Part shown: in pieces, positions 8,107 through 17,979 of the stretch
Numbering within the stretch: the stretch's first letter is position 1
Layout of the letters: the number at the start of each line of letters is the position of its first letter
Source of the DNA: Pelagophyceae sp. CCMP2097
Taxonomy: Eukaryota > Sar > Pelagophyceae
Direction of reading: 5' to 3'
Length of the DNA: 36,442 bases
Assembly (NCBI GenBank): GCA_026770575.1
Contig: MU657171.1
Span: 170,423-206,864 of the forward strand
Notes under the pieces: model-generated
Seen by the model: only the letters and a program-made list of their open reading frames with translations
Databases searched by the model: none
What the model was told of the DNA's origin: nothing
Translations under genes and position numbers: made by a program

Positions 8107-9470
8107 TCACCAGAGCTTGCCTGCCTTCTTGGCGGCGAGGATGCGCTCGCGGGCCTCGACGCAGGCGGCGCGCGGCGCGAACGCGGAGAGGCGGAGGAAT
8201 CCCTCGCCGCCGGGGCCGAAGCCCGCGCCGGGGATGGTGACGACCTGGCACTCTTCCAGAATGTTCGTGAAGACGTCCCACGAGGGCCGGCCCTCCAAGT
8301 CGAGGAAGATGTAGGGCGCGTCGACGCCGCCGAAGCATCGGAGGCCGAGGTCGTCCGCGAGCTCGCGCAGGATCTGCGCGTTGCCGAGGTAGTACTCGAT
8401 CAGTGTGTCAATCTCCTTCAGGCCCTCGTCGGTGAGGCAGGCCATGCCACCAGCCTGGACGATGTTCGAGGCGCCGTTGAAGCACGTCGTCATGACGCGG
8501 TTGAAGTCGTCGCGGACCTTTGAGCCGTCGGCGTACTTTAAAGTGTTGGGCACGACCGTCCAGCCGAGGCGCGCGCCCGTGAAGCCCGCGTACTTGGAAA
8601 ACGAGTTGACCTCGATGGCGCACTCGCGGGCGCCCTCAATCTCGAAGATGGACTTGGGCACTCCCGGCGTGCGGATGAACGGGGCGTAGGCGGCGTCGAA
8701 GACGAGGATGGATCCGTCGGCCGTGCACCGCTTGACCAGGGCCTCGAGCTGCTCCTTGGTCGCGACGGCGCCCGTGGGGTTGTTCGGCGAGCAAAAGTAG
8801 TAGACGTCGGCGCGGGGCACGGTGGTCATGTCGGGGAAGAAGTCGTTGTCGGCGGGGCACTTCATGTAGACGAGGTTGTCGAACTGGCCCGTGGCCTTGT
8901 TCGCCTCACCCGTCTGGCCGATCATGACGGCCGTGTCGACGTAGACCGGGTAGGACGGGTCCTGGACGGCGGAGACGACGAGCGGGCCGAACATCATCTG
9001 GAGGCGGGCGATGTCACACTTGGCCCCATCCGAGACAAAGACCTCGTCGGCGCCGATGAGGCCGCCGTAGACCTTGTCCGCGATTCTAGCGCGCAGAGGC
9101 GCGTTGCCCTGCTCCGCGCCGTAGCCGCTGTAGCCCTCGGCCGTGCCCAGAGCGGCAGCGCCGTCGACGAGGCCCGCGAGGATGTGCGGCGGGATGGGCT
9201 GCGTCGTGTCACCAATGCCGAGCGAGATGAGGCGCTTCGCCAGCTCGGGCTCCTAAAGGCGAGGCGCTACGGCGCGGCGCAAAGGGCAGCGCGACGTACC
9301 TTTGCCGCAAAGGCGGAGCGGCGGCGGCCAATCTCGGGGAAGAGGTAGCCCGATTGCAGCTTTGCAAAGTTCGGGTTGCGCTCCACCTTCAAGTTCATGC
9401 CCACGGTCGCGCGCGAGAGGCCCTCCGCGACGCCGCAGCCCGCCAGCACCAGCGCCATCGTCGCCGCCAT
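8107..9470 (-). CDS. dapL: LL-diaminopimelate aminotransferase (DapL), two exons
   Basis: Exons 9470-9300 and 9252-8107 are joined across a 47-nt intron (GTACGT...TTAG), giving 438 aa. DapL makes LL-2,6-diaminopimelate from tetrahydrodipicolinate and glutamate, a one-step route to lysine. Diagnostic blocks are AKLQSGYLFPEIGRRR, SLGIGDTTQPIP, EGYSGYGAEQGN, FVSDGAKCDIARLQ, the PLP-asparagine motif PNNPTG (213-218), and VNSFSKYAGFTGARLGW with the PLP lysine at about 277 and the arginine at about 285. The N-terminus MAATMALVLAGCGVAEGLSR is hydrophobic and could be a signal for plastid import, consistent with plastid lysine synthesis, but no clear transit motif follows. Length and motif order match plant and algal DapL. 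Confidence 0.95.
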
Positions 9471-9848
9471 GATGTTCAAGTGACTCGCAGAGCTAAACTC
9501 AATCGGCGAGCGGAAGGCGGGAATCGAGTCCACCAAAGTCCATGCACGGGCTGAAAACGACGCCCCGAGCTCCGCGACGCGACTCGGACGTCTATAGTTC
9601 CGCGACGATACGTCTAGAGCTCGGCGCGACGTCTAGAGCTCCGTCGGCAAGTTGTTACCGTTGGAAGGCAGGGACGCGGGACCTGGGTTCGGGACGGCGG
9701 CGAGCGCTGAGGCTTTAGCCGCGCGGCCGTCATGTTCAGATACGCCGGGTATCGTCGGCAGGTCCGCGTTGTGGTGTGCTCGTCGACACCGCCGTCGTCG
9801 AAGCGTCGTCTGCGACGCCGCTCGTGCGACGCACAGCGGCGGCTAGCC
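9471..9848. other. Gap between DapL and the BioD-like gene
   Basis: No protein-like frame is seen. It holds a short direct repeat ACGTCTAGAGCTC twice (near 9608 and 9630) beside TTCCGCGACG. That last motif recurs in the last intron of the neighbouring BioD-like gene (near 10319). Confidence 0.4.
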
Positions 9849-11314
9849 TCAGGCGCGTTTGGCGCCCGTCTGCGCGCCCTGGGCGGCCGAGGTGGCCTCG
9901 ACTCTTCGGCGGAGCGCGGCGTCGTCAGGTGCCGCTGCCGCCGCCGCGACGCGCGGCGGCCCGGGCGCGACGCGGTTCCACGGGTCCGCCGCCGCCGAAG
10001 CGACGATGGCGGCCAAGTCGGCGTGGTGCGCGACGTGAGCCGCCGCGCGGCGCACGAGCGCGTCGAAGTCGGCGTCCGTCTGCTCCGCGGCCTCGGCCGC
10101 GGCCGCGTCGCGCAGCCCCGCGAGGTCGGCGAGGCGCGGCACGACACCGTAGCTACGCGCCCGCTCGCCGCCGTCGGATTGGGAGCGGCACCAAAAGGCC
10201 CGAGGGACCGCCGCGGCGCTCGCGTGTCGACTCACAGCCTCCGCCGCGTCGAGGCAAAGTGCCTATAGAGTCTCGCGGTCGGCCTTAGGAGTTTCGCGGT
10301 CGGCCTCTGGAGCCCATTGTTCCGCGACGGAGACGCCGCAAACAGACGTTTCGAAGAAGTGCGTGAGCGGCGTGAGCACGGCGTCGCGCGAGTAGAAGCC
10401 TTCGAGAGGCGCGTCGTTCAGCACGGTCCCGAGCACGGGCACCTAGCGGGCCTCGCGAGTCGGCGCGGCCTTGCTCCGACGGCGCGGCGTCCTTTGCCGC
10501 GCGTTGCGCAAAGTACGTACGCGCTGCGCTTCGAAGTACGTCGCGCACAGGTCGACGGAGTCGATGGCGCCGCCCACGCCTGAGCAGAGTGCCGTTTCGG
10601 ACGCGCCACGCGGTTGTGTCACGAAGACTGCTCCACGAGCCAGACGGCTTACCCGACTTGCAGACGATGACGACGGGCGCGGTGACGGCCCGAGCGACGG
10701 CTGCGTTTGAGCAGCCGACGACGGAGCCGACGGCCGGGAAGCCGACGCCGTCGATGACGACGAGGCTCTTGTCGACTGCGATGGCGTCGACGGCGGCCGC
10801 GGCGCGGCCGAGCCAGTCGTTTGCCGTGCCGGCATCGCCGGCGAGGAAGGCGCGCGTGAAGCCGGCGTAGAAGACGATGGGTGCGTTCGACCCGCAGACG
10901 CACTCTACGCCGCGGAGTGCGCACCACCGCACGAGCGCGTCCGCGCGCTCCTGCGCGGCAGAGTCGCACGGTCCGGGCCTCGCGCAAGGATCGCACGTCT
11001 TGCGTGGCGGGCTTGATGTACGCGAGCTCCGAGGCGTCGATGCCTGCCATCGCGCCGTTCGACGGCACGTCGTCGGAGAGACATCGACAAAGTGTGCTGC
11101 CGGACTCTACCCCGCCTCGTTATTCCGGTGGGGCCTGCGGCCGTTTTCTTTGGCGCGGACGCGGGTGGCCGCCTGCGTCGAGGGCGGCGCTGAGGAGGGA
11201 GAGGCAGAGCGTCGACTTGCCCGCGTGCGAGGCGGCGCCCGAAACGAAGAGCCGCACGGCGCGCGGCCGCGAAACCAGCACCGCCCGCAGCGAGCCCGCC
11301 TCGGGGCCCGCCAT
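9849..11314 (-). CDS. BioD/CobQ-like P-loop protein (AAA_26 type), six exons
   Basis: Exons 11314-11161, 11043-10997, 10950-10653, 10579-10521, 10442-10348 and 10152-9849 join in phase to give 318 aa. A Walker A P-loop, SGAASHAGKST, lies at residues 25-35. Further conserved blocks are ASELAYIKPATQ, NAPIVFYAGFTRAFLAG, VVIDGVGFPAVGSVVG, VCKSGVGGAIDSVDLCATYF and VLGTVLNDAPLEGFYS. These match the dethiobiotin-synthetase-like P-loop fold found as a stand-alone protein in fungi and algae, whose biochemical role is not established. I do not claim biotin synthesis. Introns are 117, 46, 73, 78 and 195 nt. The donor of the last intron (GTCTGT at 10347) is the least certain join; the C-terminal exon continues with YGVVPRLADLAGLRDA in the right phase. 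Confidence 0.82.
10260..10324. repeat. Short tandem repeat in the last BioD-like intron
   Basis: Two near-identical units of about 21 bp, each containing TCGCGGTCGGCC, lie back to back inside the 195-nt intron. Confidence 0.55.
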
Positions 11315-11440
11315 CTCCCGGCGCGGCGCTTCCGGATCCCGCCTCGGAAGAAGCCCTTTTGTAAATGTTTTAGAAGAGCCGGGAAACCGGCGATAATCAC
11401 AGCGGTCCGAGTGAGTCCGAGTCTCCGAGTCGCTCCAACA
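11315..11440. promoter_or_regulatory. Shared divergent promoter (BioD-like and SLX9)
   Basis: Only 126 bp lie between the two opposite start codons, so the pair is likely served by one bidirectional promoter. A less GC-rich core near 11355-11400 is the only distinctive part; no TATA box is seen. Confidence 0.45.
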
Positions 11441-12174
11441 ATGGGCAAGGTGCGCGTCCGCAAGATCCCGGCGGTGGCCGCCGCCAAGGCGACGGTCTCG
11501 AAGCGTGCGACTCCAGCGTCGAGATTCGTGGACCACCCGGCGACTCGGCGGAAAGGCTTTCGTCACTGGCGCGCGGTCCCGCGTCGACGCCGCTCCGCCG
11601 CGGCCTGACGTCGGCGGCGCTCCAGGCTCGCAGAAGAAGGTGGTGCAGCTCAAGGTGCAGCGCGGCCAGCGGCGCGAGGATTTGATCTTGAAGCTCAACG
11701 GCCGGCGCGACGACGACGCGCTCCGCGAGGCGCAGGGCGCCTTTGTGGGCGCGGACATGCTGGGCGCGCTGGACGACGCTTTGGGCGACGTTGCGCCTTC
11801 GCCGAAGAAGCAGGCGTCGGTGCCCGGCAAGACGAACCGCGGTAAGCGGCTTTTGGCGCAGCAAGAGGCGCAGCAGCTCGGGGCAGTCTTGGGCCACCGC
11901 GCGTTCCAGGTGAGGCATGAGGGTTTTAATTTAATATCCCGGAAAGAGACATTGAATGCAGGTCGACCCCATCGCGACGATCCGCGAGCACCTCGACAAC
12001 AGCCTCCCGCGCGCAGAGGCCCCCGCGCCCCGCGCGCCAAAGGCGCCCACGACCGCCGCCGCGGACGCGCACGACCGACCGCCAAACGTCCTCCAGGGCA
12101 AAGGCCGAGGCAAGGGCGGCCGCGGCAAAGGCTCCGGCGGCCGCGGCAAAGGCCGGGGGAAAGGCAAACGATGA
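11441..12174 (+). CDS. SLX9: Ribosome-biogenesis protein SLX9 homologue, three exons
   Basis: The proposed exons are 11441-11527, 11634-11909 and 11962-12174, giving 191 aa. The hallmark of SLX9 (FAM207A) is near the C-terminus: QQLGAVLGHRAFQ joined across a 52-nt GTGAGG...GCAG intron to VDPIATIREHLDNSL. The middle has basic helices (KKVVQLKVQRGQRREDLIL) and KTNRGKRLLAQQEAQ. The C-terminal tail is a Gly/Lys/Arg repeat (GKGRGKGGRGKG), typical of nucleolar RNA-binding proteins. SLX9 acts in early 40S subunit maturation and export. The last intron is well supported. The first (11528-11633) is my best guess and its donor could lie elsewhere in 11450-11580. Confidence 0.82.
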
Positions 12175-12818
12175 ATCGCACAGGACGTAACCAAGAGATG
12201 TCGGGTGGGCTCGTCCGAGCAAATCACCGGCCGTGCGGTGCACCTCGCCGAAGCTCAGAGTGCGGTGCTCGCGGGGCGTCGTCCGTCGGCATATATGAAT
12301 GTTGCCTCTCAGAACTTGGAACCTTCTTGGAACCTTCGCGGAGCCGTCTTTTGGGCTTCGAATTCCTGCGTGTACAATTGTACAATTTGTACACCAGGGC
12401 CTCGGAACAAATTGGTATACTCTAGGTATCGCACGAACGAACTTCTAGATTGGAAAATTCATTTTCCTTGCGGCAGCGCGCAACCAATATTTCGGAGAAA
12501 ACAAGGACCGCCCCGACGTCGCGCGCGGGGCGCCAAGGGAGCTGCGCGTCTTAACACCGCCGAGGTCGTGCCTTTAGCCCGGCGCGTCGTCGCTGTCGTC
12601 GCTCACCAACGAGAGAAATAGAAGATAAACAAATATCTGAAACTTTAAAAATGAAAAATATTCCGGAAGATGTAGAGAAGCACTTGACGTGATACAATTA
12701 CACGATGAGTGTTTACACATACAAGGGCAACTCGTGCGTTTGTGGTGTGTGTATTTGAGGGTTGTTGGTTCGTACTAAGAATTCTTGAGCAGGTCACTCG
12801 GCAGGCTGCATCGACGCG
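12175..12818. other. Intergenic region, AT-richer, with palindromes
   Basis: No gene is supported. From about 12290 the base composition drops in GC. It holds the perfect palindrome TGTACAATTGTACA (12371-12384), an inverted repeat GGAAAAT-TC-ATTTTCC (12452-12467) and a doubled CTTGGAACCTT (about 12315-12340). It serves as the 3' flank of SLX9 and the 5' flank of the next ORF. Confidence 0.5.
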
Positions 12819-14219
12819 ATGGTGACAGAGGACTGGGGCCACTTTGAGGCCGACGGGGACGAGCAGCTCTACGAAGAAGTCGTGGAGGCGGCGTACGACG
12901 AAGCGTCGTCCTCGTCGGACGACGGCGCGGGCTCGGGCTACGGCTCGGTCCGCAGCCGCGCCTCGCGCGCGTCGGCGACCAGCGCGGCATCGACGACGTC
13001 CTCGGGCCTCGCCGAGCTAAACTCGTGGCTGTATGACTCGTGCGAGATGGGCGTCTCGGCGTGGATGCGCGCGGGCGACGGCGTCTTGGGCGGCCGCCGC
13101 AGATGCTACTTCACGACGGGCGGCGACTTCGGCGACGTCCGCGCCGACGCCGACGTGGCCGACGCCGACGCCGACGCTGCCGTGGACAACGCCGCCGCCG
13201 CCGCCGCGCCCGCGTCGCCGCCGAAGCGCGCGGCCGCGCGCCAGGCCAGCAGCCGCAGCGTCGCGTCGCTGCCGCCGCAGCTGTGGTGCGTCACGCCGTT
13301 CGCGCAGAAGCGCATCTCACGCTTCGAACGCCTGGAGACGGCGCTGACGCCGCGGCTGTGCCCGCGCGTCTTCTCGCGCGAGTTCTCCGGCGGCCACGAC
13401 GACTACGTTATCGTCGGCGCGTCGCTCGGACCCGTGCGCGTCGTGCGGCACGTCCTGCTGCCCCTCGGCGGCCGGCGCTGTGACTTTTTGGTCATGGTCT
13501 CCATCAGCGACCGGTGCCGGCGCGCGTGGCGCAGCGAGGCCTTCTTCGCCGCGCACGCGAAAAGGTACTGGTGCACGTGGTCGCCGCAGTGCCGCGCTTT
13601 GTGGCAGGCCACCGAGGCGGGCAAGCGGTGGTGCGCCTCGCCGGCCTGCGACGACTACCCCTACGTGGCCACGCGCCACTGCGCCCTCGAGGCCGTCCTC
13701 CGCGAGGTCCTCTTCGCCGCAGAGTCGCCGGAGGAGCTCCTCGACCTCGTCGCCGGCGACGCCGACGCCGAACTCCCGCGCCTCCGAACAAGGTCCACGG
13801 ACGACGGCGCCGCGGAAAGCGACGACGGCGAATCGTCGCCCGCGCCCGCCGTCGCCGAGCCCAACGACGCCGACGACGCGCTCCTCTTCGGCACCGTCGA
13901 GGCCGAGGCCGAGGCCGCGGCGTGCCTGCGGCCGCTGGCGCGCTGGCGCGAGGAAAGCGGCTGCTTTGGGCGGAGCCAATCCTCGCCCCTCACCGACGCC
14001 TCGCTCGCCGGCGCGGCCCTCGCCGACGCGGCGGCGGATAAGGCCTTGGCCGCCGACCGCGCGCACCAAAGAGACGCGGCCGAGGCGGACCCGGAGACGC
14101 CCCTCGCCGTCGCGCTCCGCCTCTCGCCCGCACGCCCAAAGTCTATGCACTCGCTGGCCTTCACCGAGGACGCCCCCTTGGCCAAGCCGGACCGGCGCCG
14201 ATTTCAGAGCCACGTCTAA
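12819..14219 (+). CDS. Unrecognised intronless 466-aa protein
   Basis: The ORF runs from ATG to TAA with no break. The N-terminus is acidic (EDWGHFEADGDEQLYEEVVE) followed by a Ser/Ala-rich linker. A low-complexity Asp/Ala run (VADADADAAVDNAAAAAA) lies near residue 115. The middle third looks folded, with many aromatic and Cys residues: LWCVTPFAQKRISRFERL, HDDYVIVGASLGPVRVVRHV, AKRYWCTWSPQC and ACDDYPYVATRHC. The last 150 residues are acidic and disordered. I recognise no family and see no signal peptide or membrane segment. The folded centre with five or more cysteines may be a lineage-specific domain. Confidence 0.6.
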   Translation: MVTEDWGHFEADGDEQLYEEVVEAAYDEASSSSDDGAGSGYGSVRSRASRASATSAASTTSSGLAELNSWLYDSCEMGVSAWMRAGDGVLGGRRRCYFTTGGDFGDVRADADVADADADAAVDNAAAAAAPASPPKRAAARQASSRSVASLPPQLWCVTPFAQKRISRFERLETALTPRLCPRVFSREFSGGHDDYVIVGASLGPVRVVRHVLLPLGGRRCDFLVMVSISDRCRRAWRSEAFFAAHAKRYWCTWSPQCRALWQATEAGKRWCASPACDDYPYVATRHCALEAVLREVLFAAESPEELLDLVAGDADAELPRLRTRSTDDGAAESDDGESSPAPAVAEPNDADDALLFGTVEAEAEAAACLRPLARWREESGCFGRSQSSPLTDASLAGAALADAAADKALAADRAHQRDAAEADPETPLAVALRLSPARPKSMHSLAFTEDAPLAKPDRRRFQSHV

Positions 14220-14437
14220 CGGCCACTCTCTAAATACAATACACCGACAATGCGAACCCTGGGCCCAATCCTGCGAGGCCCATTCTGCACGGCCTTTGGC
14301 AAAGCCTGCGGGGGCCTGGATTCTCACGCTCGAGGCCTCGCGGCACCACGCGCAGCCCGGCGTCAAAGTCCGCCCGCGCCAGGAGTCCCCACGCCGCCCG
14401 CGCCACGCTCGCCTCTAGATACGCCGCGGGGTATCCA

Positions 14438-14454
14438 GGCTCCCAAAGGGAGCC
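14438..14454. terminator. Perfect hairpin, 7-bp stem, 3-nt loop
   Basis: GGCTCCC-AAA-GGGAGCC forms a tight stem-loop about 220 bp past the preceding stop codon. It could be an RNA 3'-end structure or a chance palindrome; terminator is a tentative label. Confidence 0.3.
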
Positions 14455-14554
14455 ACAGAGGTACCCGACTGCAGCAGCGTCAGGGGCGACAAAGGCGCCG
14501 CCTGCGGCGACGGACCCCCAATCCGACGGAAATGGCGACGCAGACGTTCAGACA

Positions 14555-14785
14555 GCCGCGCCGACGCCTCTGTTCGACTGCCTTGCCGACGCCTCTGTCC
14601 GACTGCCTTGCCGACGCCTCTGTCCGACGGCTCTGCCGACGCCCCCGTCCGACGGCCGTCCCGACGTTCAATCCGACGCCCGAGTCCGACGCCCCCGTCC
14701 GGCGGTCCTGCCGACGTATCCGTCCGACGGCCAGGCTGACGGCCAGTCCGACGGCCGTGGTGAGACCAACAGTCCTGCCGAGCGC
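14555..14785. repeat. Degenerate tandem repeat, about 25-bp period
   Basis: Roughly nine units share GCC-n-TGCCGACGCC and end GTCCGAC. Two neighbouring units (about 14580-14604 and 14605-14629) are almost identical, while others have lost bases. This is minisatellite-like and probably explains the apparent open frames here. Confidence 0.8.
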
Positions 14786-15202
14786 ATCCGTCCGGCGGCG
14801 CACGCGAGCGCCTCCAGCTCGGTGCCTCAGGCGTCCATGGCACCGCCGCCGCCACTTAACGCCACGCGGCAGCCCGCCCGACGACGCACCAGCGCGAGAC
14901 GGCCGCCCGACGCAGGCACCGGCGAACGACGAGCGGCACGCAGCTGCGCGCTCGCGCGCGCAAAGCCGGCCTCCCGGGTCGGGCCCAGCCCAGCTTTGCA
15001 GTGCAGTGCGCTCCTCGATGAGAGAAGCCTCGAGCGCACCAAATCTCATGGAACGTTCCAGCAGATTGCAGCGGACATGGACGGATTTTCGAAATTTGGA
15101 TGACGGCGGTCCTCCCAAGAATCCTCCTGCGGCAGGTCGACCCTTACGCCTTTGCTCGCAGTCTCGCCTTTACTCTCGCGAGCCTCGCCTGAGCTTCTGG
15201 CG

Positions 15203-17386
15203 ATGGCGTCTCGCTTGATGGCGGCGTGCCTCGTATCATTTGCGCGCGCGTCGCCGTGGGTGTTGATGGAGACGCAGCTCGACCAGGGCCGCTTCGTCGA
15301 CGGCGGCAAATCGGACGGCGGCGTGGTGCTCGAGCTCACGTTCGCGCTGCACCAACCTGTCGCACTGCTCCAAGAGCTCCTCGCCTCTGTCTCGTCCCCG
15401 GACTCGCCGTCGTACGGCGGCTACCTCTCCTTTGACGACGTCGGCGAAATCGTGCGCGACGCCAGCGCGACGGCCGCCGTGATCGCGTGGCTCGACGACT
15501 CGGGCGCCGAGACGACAACGACGCCGCACGGCGAGTACGTCAAGGCGCGGGCCCCGGTCGTAATCTTCAACGCGCTACTCAACGCCGACTTCCGCGCCTT
15601 CCACGACGACGGCCGCGTGCACCACCGCGCCCTGGAGTACTCTCTACCGGCCCACGTCGCCAAGCGCGTCTCGCACGTCTTCGGCGCCACGCACCTGCCG
15701 CCCGCGCCGCGCCTACGCACCGCGCCAAAACCGCTTGAAGCGACCGCCCTCGCATTGCAGGGCGCCACGCCGCAGCTCCTCGTGCGTCGTTGTTGCCCCC
15801 CCTTGCGCGCTTCGGGGCGTGACGCCCCCGCCGCAGAATTCGTACTACAACATCAAGAGCAACGACGGCGGCGGCTACGGCAGCCAGTCGCTCTACGAGT
15901 CCCTCGGGTCCAACTTCAGCCCCTCGGACCTGATCAAGTTCCAGGTCCGTCTCCTGGCGCTTCTCCGCCTTTGGTCTATTCCGCACGCCCTTTGCGCAGG
16001 AGCACTTCGGCCTGCCCACGGGGGAGGTGGCCGTGGTGCTGGGCGGCCACGACCAGTCTGCGGTGTGCGACGAGATGAGCGGCTCCGACAGTTGCGGCGA
16101 GGCCAACCTGGACGTTCAGTACATCATGTCCATCGCGCAAAACGTCGAGACGTGGTTCTGGTGCGCCCGCGGTCCTCTGCGAGAGGACCGCCACTCGCGC
16201 GGGAGCCTCGTCGAGAGGACGGCGCTGGAGCCTCGTCGAGGGGACCGCCGCGCGCTCGAGGGCCCGCCGTAGGTACGCGGAGACGAACTCTTCGTTCACG
16301 GACTGGGCGTTCGCCGTGGCGAGCCGCGCCGGCGCGCCGCTCGTGCACTCCATCTCGTACGGCACTTACGAGAATGGCACGGCGCGGTCCGAGATAGCCG
16401 CCTTTGACGTCGAGGCCATGAAGCTCGGCCTCCGCGGCATCACCGTCGTCGTCGCGTCCGGCGACGACGGCTCCGCCAACTATCTCGCGCGCGACCACCC
16501 GGACTTCTGCCAGGGCTACTGGCCCTCGTGGCCGGCGAGTTCGCCGTACGTCGTCTCCGTCGGCGCGACGCAGGGCCCCGAGGCCGGTTCGGCCGAGATC
16601 GCCTGCTCGGTCCGCACGGGGGCCTTGATTACCAGCGGCGGCGGCTTCTCCGATGTAGTCGACCGGCCCGCGTACCAGGACAAGGCCGTCCGCGCCTTCC
16701 TCGACCAGCCCAAGTTCACCTTTGGCCCCGGCTTCAACGCCGGCGGCCGCGGCTACCCCGACGTCTCCATGCTCGGCCACGACTATCCCGTCATCATCGG
16801 CGGTACGGAGATGCACTTCGACGGCACGTCGGCGTCGGCGCCCGTCTTCGCCGGCGTGCTGGCCCTCGTCAATTCGGACCGCCTATCCAAAGGCCAGCCT
16901 TCAGTGGGCTTTGCGAACCCGGTGCTCTACGCTCTCGCAGAATCGCACCCGGGTGTGTTCCACGACATTGTCAAAGGCAGTAACGAATGCCCCGCCAACG
17001 TCACCGCGTGCTGCGCAAACGTCGGCTTCTACGCCACGCCGGGCTGGGACGCCGTCACCGGCTTGGGGTCCGTCAACGTCGCAAAGCTCGTCGCCGCCTG
17101 GCCCGCCGCGCAACCGCTCCAGCCGACGCGCGCGCCCAACGCTTTGATGGCGTCGAAGAAGAAAAGCGGCGGCGGCCCCTGGGTCGTCGGCAACTCGGCG
17201 CTTGCGATCTTCCTCGCCATCATCGCAGCCCTCGCCTGCGCCACCGTCGGCTGCGCCGCTCTCGCCTGCGGCCTCCGCAGAAGCCTCGTCGTCGTCCGCG
17301 CCGAGCACGCCGCCGGCATCGAACGCGGCAGCCGCGTCGACATGGCCGAAACAGGCGCCAAGCCCTCGGAAGACGCCCGGATCTGA
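15203..17386 (+). CDS. Sedolisin (S53) serine-carboxyl peptidase, membrane anchored
   Basis: Exons 15203-15781, 15837-15944, 16000-16160 and 16273-17386 give 653 aa. A short hydrophobic leader (LMAACLVSFARASPWVL) and a pro-kumamolisin activation domain (about 25-185, LHQPVALLQELLASV and PSYGGYLSFDDV) precede the catalytic part. Catalytic residues are visible: Glu263 and Asp267 in CGEANLDVQY, the oxyanion-hole Asp of VVVASGDDGS (about 347), and the nucleophile in DGTSASAPVFAG (Ser469). A calcium site is suggested by HDIVKGSN (Asp514) and PGWDAVTGLG (Asp541). A single membrane helix (about 590-617) and a short basic tail end the protein, unlike most soluble tripeptidyl peptidases. Activity is expected in acidic lysosome-like compartments or at the surface. 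Introns are 55, 55 and 112 nt, and two start GTGCG. Confidence 0.93.
16171..16245. repeat. Hairpin plus tandem repeat inside sedolisin intron 3
   Basis: GGTCCTCT-GCG-AGAGGACC (16171-16189) is a perfect 8-bp stem with a 3-nt loop. It is followed by two copies, 25 bp apart, of GAGCCTCGTCGAG-n-GGAC (16203 and 16228). All lie inside the 112-nt intron. Confidence 0.7.
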
Positions 17387-17607
17387 ACCCGCGCGCGGCG
17401 CCGTCGGCGCCGCGACGACCGCCGTCTTGAAAAACTCAAAGCTATTATTATGATAAATCACAGACACACAACAGGGCGGGGTCCGATCTGCCGCCCGCGG
17501 AGCCGCGGAGCCGCGCCTCTGGTCTTGGGGCCGCGGCCATCGCGCGCGCACATGGCCGTCGCGCGCGGCCGCGGCCGCGCGCGCTTTGCCGCGTCGCCTT
17601 TTGCGGG

Positions 17608-17979
17608 TCACATGGCAATGCCGAAGCAGGTGACGATGCAGTACATGCGGCTGTCCTGGACCTCGCGCTTGTTGGCGAGCGGGTACGTGACGCGCGCGAC
17701 GTTGTCGTTGGCGGCGTCCCAGAAGCAGCTCTGCGCCGCGTGGATGCCCGCGCCGTTCTTCTGCATGATGAGGCAGGTGACGACGTACTTGAACGGCTTG
17801 GCCTGCTGCGCCAGCGCCTCCATCGACTTCTCGCAGATGAGGTCCACCCAGAGCGGGACCTTGACCTCGTCGTAAACCTCGTTGGCCAGCACGGCCGAGA
17901 GCACGAGCGTCAGCACGGGCTCCACCTGCTCCGGGATGAAGGCCAGCTCCTCGCTGTTCTGCCACGAGTCGTCCCCCAT
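17608..17979 (-). CDS. DYNLT1: Dynein light chain, Tctex-1 type
   Basis: A 123-aa single-exon ORF starts MGDDSWQNSEELAFIPEQVE. The Tctex-1 core is unmistakable: KPFKYVVTCLIMQKNGAGIH followed by AAQSCFWDAANDN and the C-terminal MYCIVTCFGIAM strand. These small dimers bind the intermediate chain of cytoplasmic or ciliary dynein and link cargo. Length is right for the family (about 113-120 aa). The frame is open further upstream (to 18057), but those residues are Arg-rich and not family-like, so the internal ATG is preferred. It converges with the sedolisin gene 221 bp away. Confidence 0.93.
   Translation of the reverse strand: MGDDSWQNSEELAFIPEQVEPVLTLVLSAVLANEVYDEVKVPLWVDLICEKSMEALAQQAKPFKYVVTCLIMQKNGAGIHAAQSCFWDAANDNVARVTYPLANKREVQDSRMYCIVTCFGIAM

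Larger units (their letters stand above)
14220..15202. other. Long non-genic stretch dominated by repeats
   Basis: A frame of about 320 codons is open on each strand, but the translations are shuffled Arg/Pro/Ala with no domain, and the openness follows from the stop-poor 25-bp tandem repeat in the middle. I treat it as non-coding. It holds the hairpin at 14438-14454 and the tandem repeat at 14555-14785. Confidence 0.5.

Noticed and set aside
8107..9470. Bacterial contamination because of the dapL gene
   Set aside because: The gene has a phase-perfect 47-nt intron like its neighbours and the same composition.
13317..14366. Long minus-strand frame opposite the 466-aa ORF
   Set aside because: It is the GC-driven shadow of the plus-strand gene, which has the more protein-like composition.
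14250..15218. Open frames of over 200-320 codons on both strands
   Set aside because: Translations are low-complexity Arg/Pro/Ala without domains, and the openness is explained by the stop-poor 25-bp tandem repeat.
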